A stretch of DNA of 64,000 bases. It comes from Chrysoperla carnea (taxonomy: Eukaryota; Arthropoda; Insecta; Neuroptera; Chrysopidae). The stretch is taken from the NCBI RefSeq assembly GCF_905475395.1, contig NC_058337.1, positions 115,500,368 to 115,564,367 on the forward strand, written 5' to 3'. The position numbers and the translations under genes are program-made. Below the pieces are notes generated by a model that saw only the letters and a list, made by a program, of their open reading frames with translations, did no database searches and was not told the origin of the DNA. Shown here in pieces: positions 46,401-59,822 of this stretch (its first letter is position 1; each line of letters begins with the position of its first letter).

Positions 46401-49400
46401 GAGCCTTTAAATTTTTTTGTTTCGAAAAAATGTGAAAAGGATTGATGACAATAATAACCCTCTTTCCCAGGCACAGTATTTCAAAAATTTGTTAATGGAG
46501 TCAAGTAATAGAGTCCCTCATTTCATTTAAGCAAAAAAGTGGTTACTGTCGCGGTGAACTTCTTGTGCTTTTATTGAACATTTTTATAGAGGTTAATGTC
46601 ATCCATTAAAAGAAAGAAAAAGTTCATTAGCAAGAGACAGTGAAAAATGTCAGAAAGTCTGTAAATAAATAATACCAAATGCAATAGAAAAAGTGCTTAA
46701 GAAAAATTTTGAACTTAAGAACAAAATAGGATATTCGAAAAGTACTTCAATATGATTCATAAATGTTCATTCATCATTGGTCACTACCTGAAACCACTAT
46801 ACCAGAGACTTAAATTTCAAAAAAAAACTAATCACCATGGCATAATTCAGTTTCAATCGATCATTCTGATCAGTTCATTATGCAACGGTTTCACGAAAGC
46901 CACTGATACTAAACTGTTCTATTTAATATTACTTTCATTTCTTTTTAAACAATCACTAAGAGCTTTTTTTCGCTATTACCAAAAGGATCTTTGTTGTGCC
47001 ATTTCTTCAAGCAGACCATCTTTTGTATTTTCGAGCAACAAATGGCTATAAACACTAGAAATTATTCAAAATAATTCACAAAATTATCGGTGATTGTATA
47101 ACCAAATAATTTGTCTTCCAAAGCCAAAAATGCATTTTTAATTAATAATATTTAAATAAAAAAATAAAAACGAAAAAATCAATTTTTAAAGACACAGTAA
47201 TTTTAAAATTAAGCCATAAAAAAATTTTTAATTAATTTTAATTATTATTATTATTAGATCATAAGCGTATAAAGAAATAACGATTTTATAAAATAAAAAT
47301 TTAAAAAAAAAAAGTTAAAAAAAATATGGCTGGACAAATCAGATTTTTGAGAATATTATAATAATCTCAAATCCACTTTTGCCTTGTTAGAATAGTTATA
47401 TTTTGAGCCAAAATTTTATGTATTGTTATTATAAAAATATTATATAATACTTTTTAATTTCTATAGCTAAAAAAAAGAAAAAAACAAATAAAATTAAAAA
47501 ATAAGATGAACTTCTTCAAAATTTCTATACATTTAAAATATCAGGGTGTTATCATGAAAAACATACAAGGTTTTATTTCGAAAAAATTTTTAAATTTTAT
47601 TTGCGTTGACGACTATTTGTTTTAATACAACAAAAGTTTGCGAAACTGATTTAAGAAACTATCATTATTAATTATTTAAATAGTTTAGTGTAAATTCTGA
47701 AAGCAAAATATTTAAATGTGCAGGAGTCACGAAGGACCATAATCGAATTTTATTTAAAGTCGTATAAACCAGATTTTCAAAAAATAAATCTTTAATTTTT
47801 TCTTTTCTATTGATTGATCTTAAAATACTACTCAACGGAAGTTCAGATGATTAATTAATTGACCCAAAATTTTATCAAAAACTATACAGTTTCGATGGAA
47901 AACTTTGTCATTTTAAAATCCTTCCCATTTTTTTTTAAATGAAACTTCTTTTCACGCACCACTCAACAAGAAAAACACAGAGAGTGAATCGGCCCAAAAA
48001 ATGCGACGTCATCAAATAAAAAATTATTTTGTTAATAAAAGTACAAAAATTCTACTCACTTCCGCAACACAGAATATACTTCCGTTGTTAATTGATTCAA
48101 CATGACGTTATTTTCTTAAGTTATTGAGAAGTTGTTGATCCTTAGCCTCCTTAGGAAGACGACGTGATCACTAATTGACTACTAAGAGACATGGTTTTTT
48201 GGTTTATCCAATGCAGGATTTAGACAAACAAAATGACTGTCTTGAGCAAAAGAATTTGAGAATATATCAAAATTTTATTTAAAATTCAAGCGTGTCTTAA
48301 ATCAGTTTCCAAATTAATTTATTATGATTTCATTTTCTAGTTTTCATAAAAAATTTTAGTTCGACAATTGTCATACAGGAAACAGCACAGTATTTACAAG
48401 ATACAGCGCTTTCGCAATGATTAATATTACTTGCGAGAAAGAAATGTATTTGTTTGAAATTCTATTGACGTTGTTATAAATCAAAATCAAAATTTTAAAA
48501 AATAACTTCTTATAGTTAACAAATTGTATTAAAAAAAAAAAAACAAAAAAAACAAAAATACCTCTATATTACATACTACATAGTAGTTTGTATATGGAAG
48601 TAACAAAATAATCAGCAGAACACCAATTAAACTAATATTTAAAAAAAAAAAAATATTTAACAAAAAATACTGTGTAAAAAGTATTTCCAGTACTTGCAAT
48701 CGGCTGTTAGATAAAAAAAAATATTTTAAAAAATGAAAAATAAAATCAATGTTAAATGTTTCGTTTTTGTATTCAAGATCAAAAATATGATGCAAATAAT
48801 GTTTTCAATAAACTGTTATAAACAAAAAAAAATTTTTAATATTCTGTTTTGGTATAATGAATTAAATCCCTAGGCTCCCCTAAGTTGGTTCTACATCGAA
48901 AGTCTGTCTATTGGACTCAACTTAGCCCTCAACCAAAACGATCTAGATTGGAAGATTACAAGACTAGACTATTTACTCAAACTGATTTACTCCCAAGTTT
49001 TGATTCGGTTTAAGTTCAAAGTTTACTTTATTTGAACATACAAACTTCAAACATCCTCATTTTACGAGCATTGATTCCTAAAGTGTGAGATTTGAGTTTA
49101 GAATAACTTGTAAAAAAAAATTCGCTGCAATTATTTTTGCAAGGAGGATTATTTACTAGCGTAGGTTCTCGAAAAATAGTTCGTCAGTTTTTCCTCTCCT
49201 ATGTTGTTTCCGGTGGCAATGAACTTTCAAACTACACAAAAGATTTAATGTAGTTAGAAGCGGAAATTTTGTACTCAGAACGTACATCCCCCCCCCCCTT
49301 TATATCCAGATTCCCATAGATAAAACCGAGATTATTTTAATGGAATGAGATTATTTTGTAATTTTGGCCCAAAAATTCAACAATTGGATCATTTTGTTAG

Positions 49401-49854
49401 TATTTTTAAAAATATCTTCAGAATTGCTACGAATGAAAGTTTTTCTTGCAGGATTTTAGTCGATGTCATAAAAATCACTCTCCCAATCATTAAATGAACC
49501 CAATTTTTACAGATTTTAGATCAAACTCACTGTATTTATTGGAACTGGTCGTTCAATCGCAATCAACTAGATTTTCATGTCTTTGGATTATTTAGGATAA
49601 TTAGGGCTCACAATACGTATAAAAATCGACGTAGTCCTTTGACGATAAAATTAGTGTTTTTCGAGATATGTCTCCAATTATTCCGAGTATAGGTTTTACT
49701 TACAAGATTTAAGGTAAAACATTATTCACTCAATCGTTTAATGAACCCGATTTTCATTATTTTTGCATCAAAATTAAATCTACCAAGATTCGTCAAAATT
49801 CCAAAACAAAAATATTTTTATGATTTTCTTTTTATTTTCAAAACAGTACTCCTC

Positions 49855-50010
49855 TAACCCCCGCCTACACTCTCGTAGATTATAGTCGCCAAAGTTAGCT
49901 GAAGTGAAGCATTCACTACCACAATGATCGTCTTACTTCGAAAGTACTTATCTCATTGCCATGGCTGACATCGAAATGGCAACTGCTGCGGCGATATAAC
50001 TCTCTGTGTG
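49855..50010 (-). repeat. Family F repeat, inverted copy
   Basis: It reads CCTACACTCTCGTAGATTA, AGTGAAGCATTCACTACCAC and CATTGCCATGGCTGACATC, complementary to the copy at 42975-43180. Confidence 0.6.
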
Positions 50011-50375
50011 TATAGCTAGTAAAATTATCTATATTTTTATTACAATAAAATAAAATAATTTTTTTCATAATTTAAAAGCAAACAATTATTTTGTTTGTTG
50101 AAAAAACATAACCGTTATAAAAAACACAACGTTTTATATAAGCTACAATAGTTACTGAATTACAAAAGTAATCACGAGAATGTGGAAATGAAACTCATCT
50201 GTACTCGCCTGAGTCTCAAATATTCTCCAAAAACCCACTGTTTTAAGTAAGCTATTTATTTACGACCGCTATTCATTTATTTTTTGTTTTTGAATATTTT
50301 TGATACATTGACAAATTTTTACTGTCAAATTATTAAATTGAATTATTCCTGAATATAAAATAAGTAACAAAAAAA

Positions 50376-52281
50376 ATGTCTTCGTACATGATTTTTAAGG
50401 TAAGTATAGCATTCGAAAACAAATTTAAGTGCTTCACACTTAATTAAAATTTTTCTTTCTCAAAAAAAGCATAATAGAAACAACTACCGAAGCAACGGCA
50501 GCAACGATAAACACCTCAACAACAATCGTAACAAACGTCTAAATAATAATAATCGTATTCAACCATATTCAAGACATATAAACTTAGCAATGGATTCTAC
50601 AACACCGTTTAACCATTATTACTGCAATAGACGACAAAAATCGAAAAATGAACACGATAGAAGAATCGGTGGAGGTCCAATAACAAACAAAACTGAATAT
50701 CATGATGATAATGAACGGGAAAATTCAAATTATAGTGTAAAAGCATTCTCATCGAAACGTTTTAAAAGTGTATCACCAATAAATTCGTGGTGCAGTTACG
50801 CAGATTTTGAAGTTAATCAAAGAATAAGTGAATCAATTCGAATTAGAAATGATGAGGAATTAAGTGAATCGTCATCGGTCCAATGTCTTGATTCTATCCA
50901 TGGGTAAATATCTATAGAAACAAAGTGTAAAATTACACCGACCAATGTCGGATTTAACCTTGTTGAGGCATAGTACACGAAATTTTGGGAATCAATGAGT
51001 GTGTTCTATCGAAATATCATACGATAACATTTTATTAGTTTGGGAAAATTCGTATCTCATGTTTAGTTTGAGATATCCTAATTGTAAGAGAGCCTTTGTT
51101 CTGTCGTCCTGTAAACTTAATTTTTCGATGCCTTAGCTGACCCTCGACCCTCGGTACGCCCATCTATATCTCGAAAATATCTTTTCAGATTTGACGTTTA
51201 AAAATAAAATCTATTCTCTTTTAGAATCGTATTATGTACCATATTCAAAAAATTTCCACCAAACGAGCAAATCAGTTTGTGAGTTTTTAATCCCATTCTT
51301 GGCACATTTCCGAGGAATTTCTAATTAATGATACATAGGTAGAATATTACTACCATAATTACGATTTCCGGAAGATGCTTTATAATTTCTTGTCTTATTA
51401 TGCCGAAAGATGACTCCCAATTTAAAAAAAATAATATATTTGAATTTGAATTTTGCTTATATCTAACAGATCGAGGACCGTAATTGACTTGATATCAGTT
51501 GGAAATAATGAAGAAATTTCAACAGATGATTTTAAATTAAAATCTACTGAGGAAGATTTTAATGATAAGTCGTCATCGCCAAACCAAGAAAAAGATAAAG
51601 GTATGTATTTTACAAATTTAAATAGGATTTAAAAAAAGTAAACCCCTAAAAAATTACAGTGATAAATTTAACTTTGATCTTCAAGTGTACGGAACGCCTC
51701 AAAGTCTGAAATCTTTTTGAATTGTAGGCAATTTACTAATGACTCCAATGTCTAAGATAAAGTATAAATTCTTTGTTCGAAACTTCGTTTTCAAAATTGA
51801 ACAGATCTCGACAACCGAATAACAATGAGAATCGTTTATTAAATCGTTAAAACAACCTGTTACGAATAGTTTTCGAGGTATAATATCTTCCTAAAAGGTT
51901 TCATACTTCGGAAATAGATTACTTCATTACTTCATCGATCCACGTACGGAAAATCAAAAATAATACTTACGCGAATGCAAATAAATTTACACTTGGGTGG
52001 GTCGGAACATTTTCTGTTTGAAAGATCTTTGTATTTGTCTATTAAATTAAAAATAAGAATTTCGAAAATTGATAAATTTAATTTTCCCTTTTGTTATCAT
52101 AGATTTAATTAATGCCAAAAATGAATTGAAAAAGTTCGACGACATTCTATCAAAATATCAAATGAATCTAAACAAGATATCGGAAACTCCATTGAGTTAC
52201 GAAGATCATAAAATTATCGAAGAATATTTAAACATAATAATATCAATGGAAGAAGATTCTCGAATTAAAGAAATTCGATGA
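50376..52281 (+). CDS. Unrecognised Asn/Ser-rich protein, 4 exons, 255 aa
   Basis: Exons: 50376-50399, 50470-50903, 51470-51600, 52103-52281. The first coding exon is only 8 codons (MSSYMIFK) followed by gtaagt. The second exon joins in phase 0 at an aaaaaaag acceptor and reads through an Asn-rich stretch into a second Met at 50590. The later junctions (gtaaat/aacag, gtatgt/catag) keep one 768-nt frame ending in TGA. Residues 9-50 are rich in Asn and Arg (NNNRNKRLNNNN). The middle is Ser-, Asp- and Glu-rich and probably disordered. The C-terminal 60 residues (KNELKKFDDILSKYQMNLNK...) are charged and likely helical or coiled-coil. There is no signal peptide, membrane segment or domain I recognise. 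It is tail-to-tail with SPO11, 596 bp away. An alternative start is the ATG at 50590 if the short first exon is not used. Confidence 0.68.
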
Positions 52282-52317
52282 AGTAATAGTGAGCCAATTC
52301 AAATTTTTTCTATTAAA

Positions 52318-52323
52318 AATAAA
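52318..52323 (+). promoter_or_regulatory. Candidate polyadenylation signal of the Asn/Ser-rich gene
   Basis: AATAAA lies 37 bp after the TGA stop of the 50376-52281 gene, in a usual position for a short 3' UTR. Confidence 0.45.
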
Positions 52324-52872
52324 AAAATGATACACACTTCCAAAGTGTCCCCATAAAATTGATTGTCAAAATTATTTTCTAAAATGAAAAAATTTAATGT
52401 TTCCAAATATTTATTAATAATTAAATTATACAATAAGTTTTCAAAATTGTAAATGGCAAATAAAAATATTTTTTAAAAGATTTAATAAATTTTCATTGAA
52501 ATTCTTCAGAATGTATTTATAATTTTGTAATAAAACGCGACTATTACGGAAATAATTTTGAATCCATTTATTTCTAATACCAAAAGTAACAAAAATATAA
52601 AAACTTGCAGAGAAATAGTGCAAAATTTCTGGAAAGGGACTCGAAAGATGTCCAGAAACGACTATTAGAGTAAGATAAAAATATAAATCTTATCCAAATC
52701 AAAAAAAAATTCAATGCAAAGAGTTTTTTATTTAAAATGGTAGAACTTAAAACTGAAATGTATGCGATATGATAAAATTTGGAAGTTATACTTCTGTAGG
52801 TGCGTTATAAAGAACTTCATTTTCAGTCATCATTATTTCTATTAAAATCGCCCGGATATAAAACTTGAGTAA

Positions 52873-52878
52873 TTTATT
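52873..52878 (-). promoter_or_regulatory. AATAAA overlapping the SPO11 stop codon
   Basis: On the minus strand the stop and hexamer read TGAATAAA, so the polyadenylation hexamer shares its first base with the last base of the stop. If used, the 3' UTR would be only about 20-30 nt. Another AATAAA-like site lies further downstream near 52726. Confidence 0.4.
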
Positions 52879-55135
52879 CAAATAATATCTTGCGCACATA
52901 TTTTGTGTGGTAAATATGTATCTGTAATATAATAATTTGCAACGGAAGTTAATGCTTCAATTTCTGTTTTACACTTCTGATTGATTAAAATATTAATTTG
53001 TTCACGTATTTCATTTGTTATGTATGGTCGTGTTAACATATCTGTTAATTTATTACAATCTGTTGGTAGTAATGGTAATTTTGGTATTATAAATGTATCG
53101 ATATCTTTTGGTAACAATCCTAACCAACGGATTGTTGGTACTGCTAATGATATTCCTTCATGAGACATTTTCTGAAAAACAAAAACAAACTTTATTGAAG
53201 GAGGCTGTAATCCGTAAGGTCGATCTTTGGGCATTGTCGATCTAAGGTATGGTTTGAGACAACGCTAATTTGAAAAGGAGCGTTCATTCGTTGCTGTTGC
53301 CACAGGTAAAACTGCCAGAACGCGAAACATTTGTTATAAATTTGGAAACGCATCTAAATTGAAAATATCGAGTGCTTCGAGTGAATTTTTGACGCCCTGT
53401 CCGATAATGTGTTTTCGCTAAAGGTGAACTTCGTCGACTTAGACAGATGTCACGGGAATCATCGTGCAAAATTACAGATTATATTTCAACAAGTTGAACG
53501 CGGAGTCTTCATACAAATTTTTCATTTTGTTGGGAAAGAGCCAACCAAAATTTGATAAAATATTACGATGGTTCGAAAATCGGTTCTGTAAATACGTCAG
53601 AAACAATTCAATGTACAGTATGCAGATTGCGATCCGGAAATAATCTTCAACTGAATCCGTCTGTAATCAAAAATAAATCAACAAATGTCAAAACAGTTTA
53701 AGTCGCTGACTAGTCTGATCTAGTAGTGGAAATCGTTTCATAAATGTAAACAATGTAAATGTTCAAATTTATGTGAAGATTCTCGATAGTGGGGGTGAGG
53801 GGGTTGGCAGCAGACTTATTGGATAGGGAGATTGGGTCACTTCCATCAAAGTTGAAAACATGATTAAAATTCGACATGAAGAAAGAAGAAAAATTAATGT
53901 TTGTCTGCTAATTTTCAGATATCAGGATAAAATAATGAAACCTACCAACGATCCAAAACGATATGTAAACATAATTTCAATTCCGTATGGATCGGCATCG
54001 ACCATTGCAAAAATTGGTATTCTCAACTTTAAAGATAATCGTTTTAGTAAAAATCGTGTATTAATGTCTGGAAATCCTTTTCCCTAAAACAGAGAAATAT
54101 GTAACTAGACTTTCCATCATTCCACATTCGTCAGATACCTACCGTTATTAAAATTAATGGACCTAAGTTATTTAAAATTTTATCATCTAAAAGTTTTTGA
54201 AAAATTGCATCTTTTTCAACGATTAAAATAAATTTCGCGTCTGAATTTATATCTTGAATATCTTGTATGTCCTGAGGGACTATTACTCCTGTAAATAAAA
54301 TATAATTTTTGAATTTTTGATTCTTCGGGTGATTTAGATTTAGCAAAAAATCTATGAAACTCAAAATACTAAGTATCCGCCGAAAAAAATATTACCGTTC
54401 CTTGTATTGTGGCAATCAATAAATGATCCATCTAATAATTTCAATGACAAATTACCAGCAATCAAACCTTTACTGGTTCCCATAATTCCTAATTCCCATG
54501 GTAGTACTTCCAGAATGGTACAAATATCATTAATAGTTGAGTCAATAATTCTTTGGCTTTTAATTATTTCGATATTTTGATAATATAATTCCCTAAATTG
54601 ATAAATGTTCGATTAATAAACGATGCAAATGTAGACAACAAATCGATACGGAAAAATATCGATTTCGATATTTACCTTCGAGTACATTTACCACCAATTT
54701 GAAGTAATTTATAAATTTTTGAAAGTAAAAACACAATATTTGTAAATGTTTGAGATTTCAGATTGGACGAATCGATCGTACGAACTGTAGCATCTTTTTT
54801 CAGTAAAACACTTCAAATTAAAAAATAGTTATAATGTTTTAAGTTTTACAAATAATTTTCGGAAATTCTTACATGTTATTAAAAGTACAATTATTCCAGC
54901 GACTACGATCACGTATTTCAAGAACAAAGTTTTTTCCATTCATTTTAGCCTCATGAATTTCAATCATAATATTTTCAATGCGTGTTAATAAGTTTTCACG
55001 TTTTTCTTGGCGAATTTCTTTTGAATAGTTTAAATTAAATATTATCGATGGCTCGTTAACATTCTGTAATGATTTTTCAGTACTTTTTAATGCTTTATGC
55101 AATGAAATTTTCAAAACGTTATTATTTTCGGACAT
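52878..55135 (-). CDS. SPO11: SPO11 (mei-W68), meiotic double-strand-break protein, complete, 6 exons
   Basis: Exons from 5' to 3' on the minus strand: 55135-54873, 54810-54676, 54592-54396, 54288-54143, 54083-53946, 53171-52878. All junctions are GT/AG and the joined frame is 390 codons plus TGA, close to the usual SPO11 length of about 396. SPO11 is the catalytic subunit related to topoisomerase VI A that cuts both strands in meiotic prophase and stays linked to the DNA end through a tyrosine. Seen here: RDRSRWNNCTF; the winged-helix catalytic motif RRELYYQN with Tyr137 as the expected nucleophile; TSKGLIAGNL; the Toprim acidic residues Glu223 (LIVEKDAIF) and Asp276/Asp278 (VDADPYGIEI); and VPTIRWLGLLPKD and NKLTDMLTRPY near the C terminus. 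All key residues are present, so the gene looks functional. The ATG at 55135-55133 opens the only long first-exon frame. Confidence 0.96.
53172..53945 (-). other. Last SPO11 intron (774 bp)
   Basis: It is much longer than the other SPO11 introns (about 60-108 bp) and less AT-rich in places. The frames seen in it have no recognisable motif, so it may contain an old insertion. Confidence 0.8.
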
Positions 55136-56261
55136 TTTAAAACCTGACTAAACTTTTTAGTTTTAGAATAATTGAAAAATCAACAATTAACAATTGATAA
55201 CTGTGTTATACCAGTCAAACACTGCAAAACCATTCAATTGATGGCAGAGCAGTCTGTAGTCGGCATGTACTAACTACAGCTCACAGAATAAGTATGCAGT
55301 TGAAGTTCACGATATTACTTGGAACGCTAGTACCCCAGGTTTAGTGTTTTGTTTGTTCACTAGAGGTATAACTTGTTTCAACTTGTTTGTGTTGTTTGAA
55401 AAATATTTATAATAGACCTTTTCATTTTAAAAAGCGATTAGTAGTTTTTGTTTCAGTTTTATTTTAATGTGATAAAATGTATAAAAAATATATTGTATCT
55501 CTGTCCAACTTATTACTGTCTGTCCGAAACAATAATTAATCGTAATTTAAATGAAAAGGTCTATTGAACTTTTGTTTATTTTTGTTTCAAGGGCGTATCT
55601 AGCTTTTGGTTCAGGGGGTGGGGATCAAAAATATATTTTTTATCTAGAGAGGGGAATTTCAGAAATTTTTTGCAAAAATTTCATAAATTGGACAATATTT
55701 TCGCATAAACATATACTTAGCCAACTTAATCAATGACTAACTCAGATCTAGAGAGAGCGGCTGCCCTGACTTGCCCTATTCTCGTTACCTCAATGTATTG
55801 TTTTGTAAAATTCTTTGAAATATCTTACATTCTTACCAAATAATAACAAATAAAGTGTTAAAGAAATTTGGAATAGTTTAGTTTCTTATAGTTTATAGGA
55901 CTTGTAAAATTTATTTATTGAGTGAATTAAAAAAGTTTCAAACCGAAGAACTCCGTAATGTAATATCTATACATGCTCTCCTCTGAACAAAATATCTGCG
56001 GACCAAGAAAACAAGATATTTAATGGTTTCCCATTCTTAAAGTTTTCTGATTTTTTCAAATCCGTTAAGATATGGCAATGAATATGAATCTTTGAAGCTA
56101 ATTTCTAAATAGGGTCGTAATATACTTTTTTCCGAAAATTGACTCTTTTGATCCCTTTAATATTATCCAATGAGTTTGGTATGCAAATTAGAATCAATGC
56201 AATTAGAATCAATAGTTTTAGAGAATTTAGAAACTGAAATTTTGAACTAATTTGTGCTTTC

Positions 56262-56475
56262 ACAGGTATACAATTATTTTTACGAAAAAATTTTTCAAAC
56301 AAAAGTTGTATACGGACCCATTATCCAATTGGCTTTTGTTGTTCGTCTACAAACTCAAATTCACTATTTACGTTCAGAGCATGCTGTAAAAATTGCAGCT
56401 CGATATCTTTTCTTTTTTTTCGTTTTTGAGTTCGATATCTCTTCTCTATCGCGGCAACGAATTGGCGGACAAACG
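56262..56475 (+). repeat. Family B fragment (middle part)
   Basis: It carries TTTTTACGAAAAAATTTTTC, CGGACCCATTATCCAATTGG and GCATGCTGTAAAAATTGCAG in family B order. Both ends are lost. Confidence 0.65.
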
Positions 56476-57787
56476 TAAATAGTCGTAAATTGAAATTGGT
56501 ATCAGAAGAAAGATAATTTAATTACGAAAATAATGGTATAGACTTGCCTGAAAAAAACCGTACATCAAAAACATTGATTAAAATTAATTATATTAAAACT
56601 AGCCATGAACACTTCGATAGAAAAACTGAAAAGCGTGTTTAAAAATCAATAAAATTTCATAAAAATATGTTTCATTTGATTATCAGTTGGGTGAAGATCG
56701 ACCTTATACCGTTTCTTAGACCATAATGTATTTTAAGATGATAAAATATCATTGGAAAAATTGATGGATTTTTGTTTTACATCATTTTAAAATTTTACAC
56801 TTCTCTGCCCCACCCTGTACATATCTACAGACGAGGTTTGTAACAGAAGCGTGTTAATAAACATATCCATTTACAACCAAAATTCATTGGTCAAATCTGC
56901 TAAATATTGAACAATAAATTCATACTCCAAAAATAAAAAACATCTGTAAATTTATTTCTCAAGTACTAAATTGTGCCCAACAATTTTTTTTATCTGTTCA
57001 TCAAAATAAGTCATAGTTTTATTTTTATGAAAATTATGTAATATTTGATCGAGATTTTTGGAACAGATAAATAATAAAAACGATATTTTTTTTGTTAAAA
57101 GTATTTAACTTTTGTATTTTTGCTACCCCAAATGTACAGACTCTGAGAGAATTGTCGAATTTATATTGTTTTTCAAGTGTTATTATTATGATGAGCTTGA
57201 AAGATGTATGGTAGGGTAGTTTTTTTTCCACTATAACCACCGTTATTTTATATGTAATTATTGTTAACTTTCTGATAGCAAATATTTGTTCACCTCGAAA
57301 ATATAAATAAACAAGTTTAGGATATATTTGTAAATTGTGAAATCCATAAAGTCTAAGAACTTCTTAAAATTGATATAATGTGCCTTTAACGTAAATCTTA
57401 TCCTGCCTGTCGTTTCAAACCAGGAAGGTTTCAGGAATTCAATCTCTGCGTATACACACAAAAATGCAGTTTTAAACCAGTTTAAACTTAAGGTAAAATT
57501 TTAATAGTCAACGGATTATCGGTGCTACCCGGTACCCCTTTTTAGGGGGTTAATTTTTATCCTAATTAATATAATTTATTTTGGGTTTGACCACATGCAG
57601 CCTGATCATATAAGTTTACGATTGGCTATTATAAGTGAAAACGTCCTAACTACAAAAAACCAAATTTTACAGTAAATAAGAGGAAACAAATTTCTTCATA
57701 AATTTTTGATTTCTTTAGTTAGGAAATTAGGACCAACATAAATGCCAACATAACTCATCACTCGATCGGATTTTGAGGTTTTTGAAG

Positions 57788-57943
57788 TTTACTCCTTAAG
57801 AGTGATCGAATTGACCTCGCTACGTTTTCGGGGCAGTAAGGCGTGTGCATAATTTGTAAACTTTTGAGATGACAAAGCATCGATTGTTTGAAACTTACAA
57901 TAACCTGACGGATACGGCACACTATACATCACTTAAGGAGTAA
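57788..57943. repeat. MITE-like inverted repeat
   Basis: TTTACTCCTTAAGAGTGAT (57788-57806) and ATCACTTAAGGAGTAA (57928-57943) are inverted with a 2-bp gap. About 120 bp lie between them, with no coding frame. Confidence 0.45.
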
Positions 57944-58689
57944 TCTCCAGTCTTGTGTCGGAGCTGACACACAGTTTTTTTTTTATATCATAAAAATGTT
58001 TATTATTGTTGATAGATTTGGACACATTAAATAAGCATTTGGGAAATAATTAAAGTTAGGGCCTTTTAAATCATGATGGCAGCAAAATAGCAAAATTAGT
58101 GGGTGAAAATGGTAGTATTGTTTTAGCTATGCAAATTTTACTGCCTTACGAATATTGTTTTTATGAGTTATTTCAATCGAGTATTTTCACTTGCTATTTA
58201 TTGAAAAAGATGGTTTTCGGAAACTAGTCGAATACTCTGTTAAAGACTGGATTCAAAGAGTCTTACCCAACACGGCTCATGTAATAATTGTTTCCGATTT
58301 TTTTTTCTTCTATATATTGTACATAAGTATTTTCAAGTGGCTTTATGTCCTGTGGTTTGAATCGCTTTATATTCACAGTTCTTTCTATTAAAGTATTTTA
58401 TTATTAAGTTTTTTTTTTTGCGTTGTAAATCAATAGTTATTTTATTATGCTACTTAGTATAGAAAGTTTACGATCAATAATAAATTGTAAATGATCTATT
58501 TGTTATAAATCTTATATCGATCCTTATATTAATGTTCAATGAAGTTGAAATTATTGTCTCAATTATTTGGCTAAAATGATATTATTACAGAAATATTATC
58601 TAAGATTATTATTGAAAATCTACCCTATAAAGATTACAATAAGGTTTATAATGAAGTAAAAATAAAAATTATATTAGCTAAATTCGGTT

Positions 58690-58860
58690 TCGTCTAATAT
58701 TGCCAGCCGCTGAGTAAGAATTTTCTTGATGGCGTTTGCCATGGTAACGATACACTAATTTATTAATACAATTGTATGGATGGACATATAATTCTATGGT
58801 TTACATTGATAATTTAATAATATTTTCTATCAAATTTATGATAATTTTCATTTAAAAAAT
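58690..58860 (-). repeat. Family H repeat, copy 2
   Basis: It contains CCATGGTAACGATACACTA and TGGACATATAATTCTATGG in the order expected from copy 1 at 4540-4700. Confidence 0.6.
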
Positions 58861-59822
58861 GTTATTTAGGCAATTTGGTTTTTTATTTTCACATTTTCTA
58901 ATGCACCAAGTTTAATTAGTTGTTATTCTTCAATAATAGCCGTCTTTGACGCCAAAATTATCCTCTGGAAGCGCTAGCGTTGATTGAATTGTCTCTACCA
59001 CGATGAGTACACACCAATGGATAGGAAAATGATTTTACCATTTGATAATCTGGTGGCTTAATATTTCATAGACCACTGCTACTTTTTTTTTAAAATTTAA
59101 GCCTATTTATGACTGCCATATTGACTTCTTGATTACTAAATTTCCCAATAGTATATCTATTGATTTAGATATACTATTGATATACTATTATTAGAAAGGC
59201 GTAAAATTTCGACCGAGTTCAATTTTATAGTATCCGTATTACATATAGTCTAAGAAAATTATTATTAACAATATATACAGGTGAGCCATTTTAATCGATA
59301 TATTAATAAATTTGGCAGAATAACTAAAATGTAAAAAAAAATTTCAAACGAAAAATATTAGGCTCAAAGAGGGGTAGTATTTAGACACCTCCAATTTGAC
59401 CTTGGCGTTCGGGGTCATCTAAAAGTCAACTCGGATCTTTAACTGTTTGGAGATAGAATAACACTTTAAATTAGAAAGTTGTTATCTCAAAAAAAAGTAA
59501 AACTTCTTTTGTTCTAAACATTTTTTCGGGAATTAAATAGTTACGATAGAAATTCAATGCAAAAATTGAGGAAACCCGCTATAAAACAAAAAAATATTGA
59601 CAGTCAGAAGCAATTGAATGTTACGTACAAACTTTCGTTAGTTTTTTTCTATCTCCATTTTTCAAGAAATTCTAGAAACAAATCAAACATTTATGTATAG
59701 TTTTTTACAATCCATTTTTGCCGAATCAATTCGATTAACGAAAAAAAGTTTTGAACAAAAGATCTATTTTTTTATGAGGAAAACCTTTCTAATTCTTCCT
59801 ATCTATTATATTGGTTTCGTTT

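Larger units (their letters stand above)
43353..50375. other. AT-rich 3' UTR and intergenic DNA
   Basis: It begins with the 3' UTR of the DPP10-like gene. A- and T-tracts and AATAAA hexamers are dense up to about 48.8 kb. A short poly-C run lies near 49288. The only recognised repeat is family F at 49855. The longest frame, 99 codons at 46752, lacks any recognisable motif. Confidence 0.75.

Noticed and set aside
46752-47051. 99-codon plus-strand frame
   Set aside because: No recognisable motif, no splice sites joining it to neighbours, and it sits in AT-rich DNA where chance frames of this size occur.
52981-53163. 60-codon plus-strand frame
   Set aside because: Antisense shadow of the last SPO11 exon.
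53860-54087. 75-codon plus-strand frame
   Set aside because: Antisense of SPO11 exon 5, which encodes VDADPYG on the minus strand.
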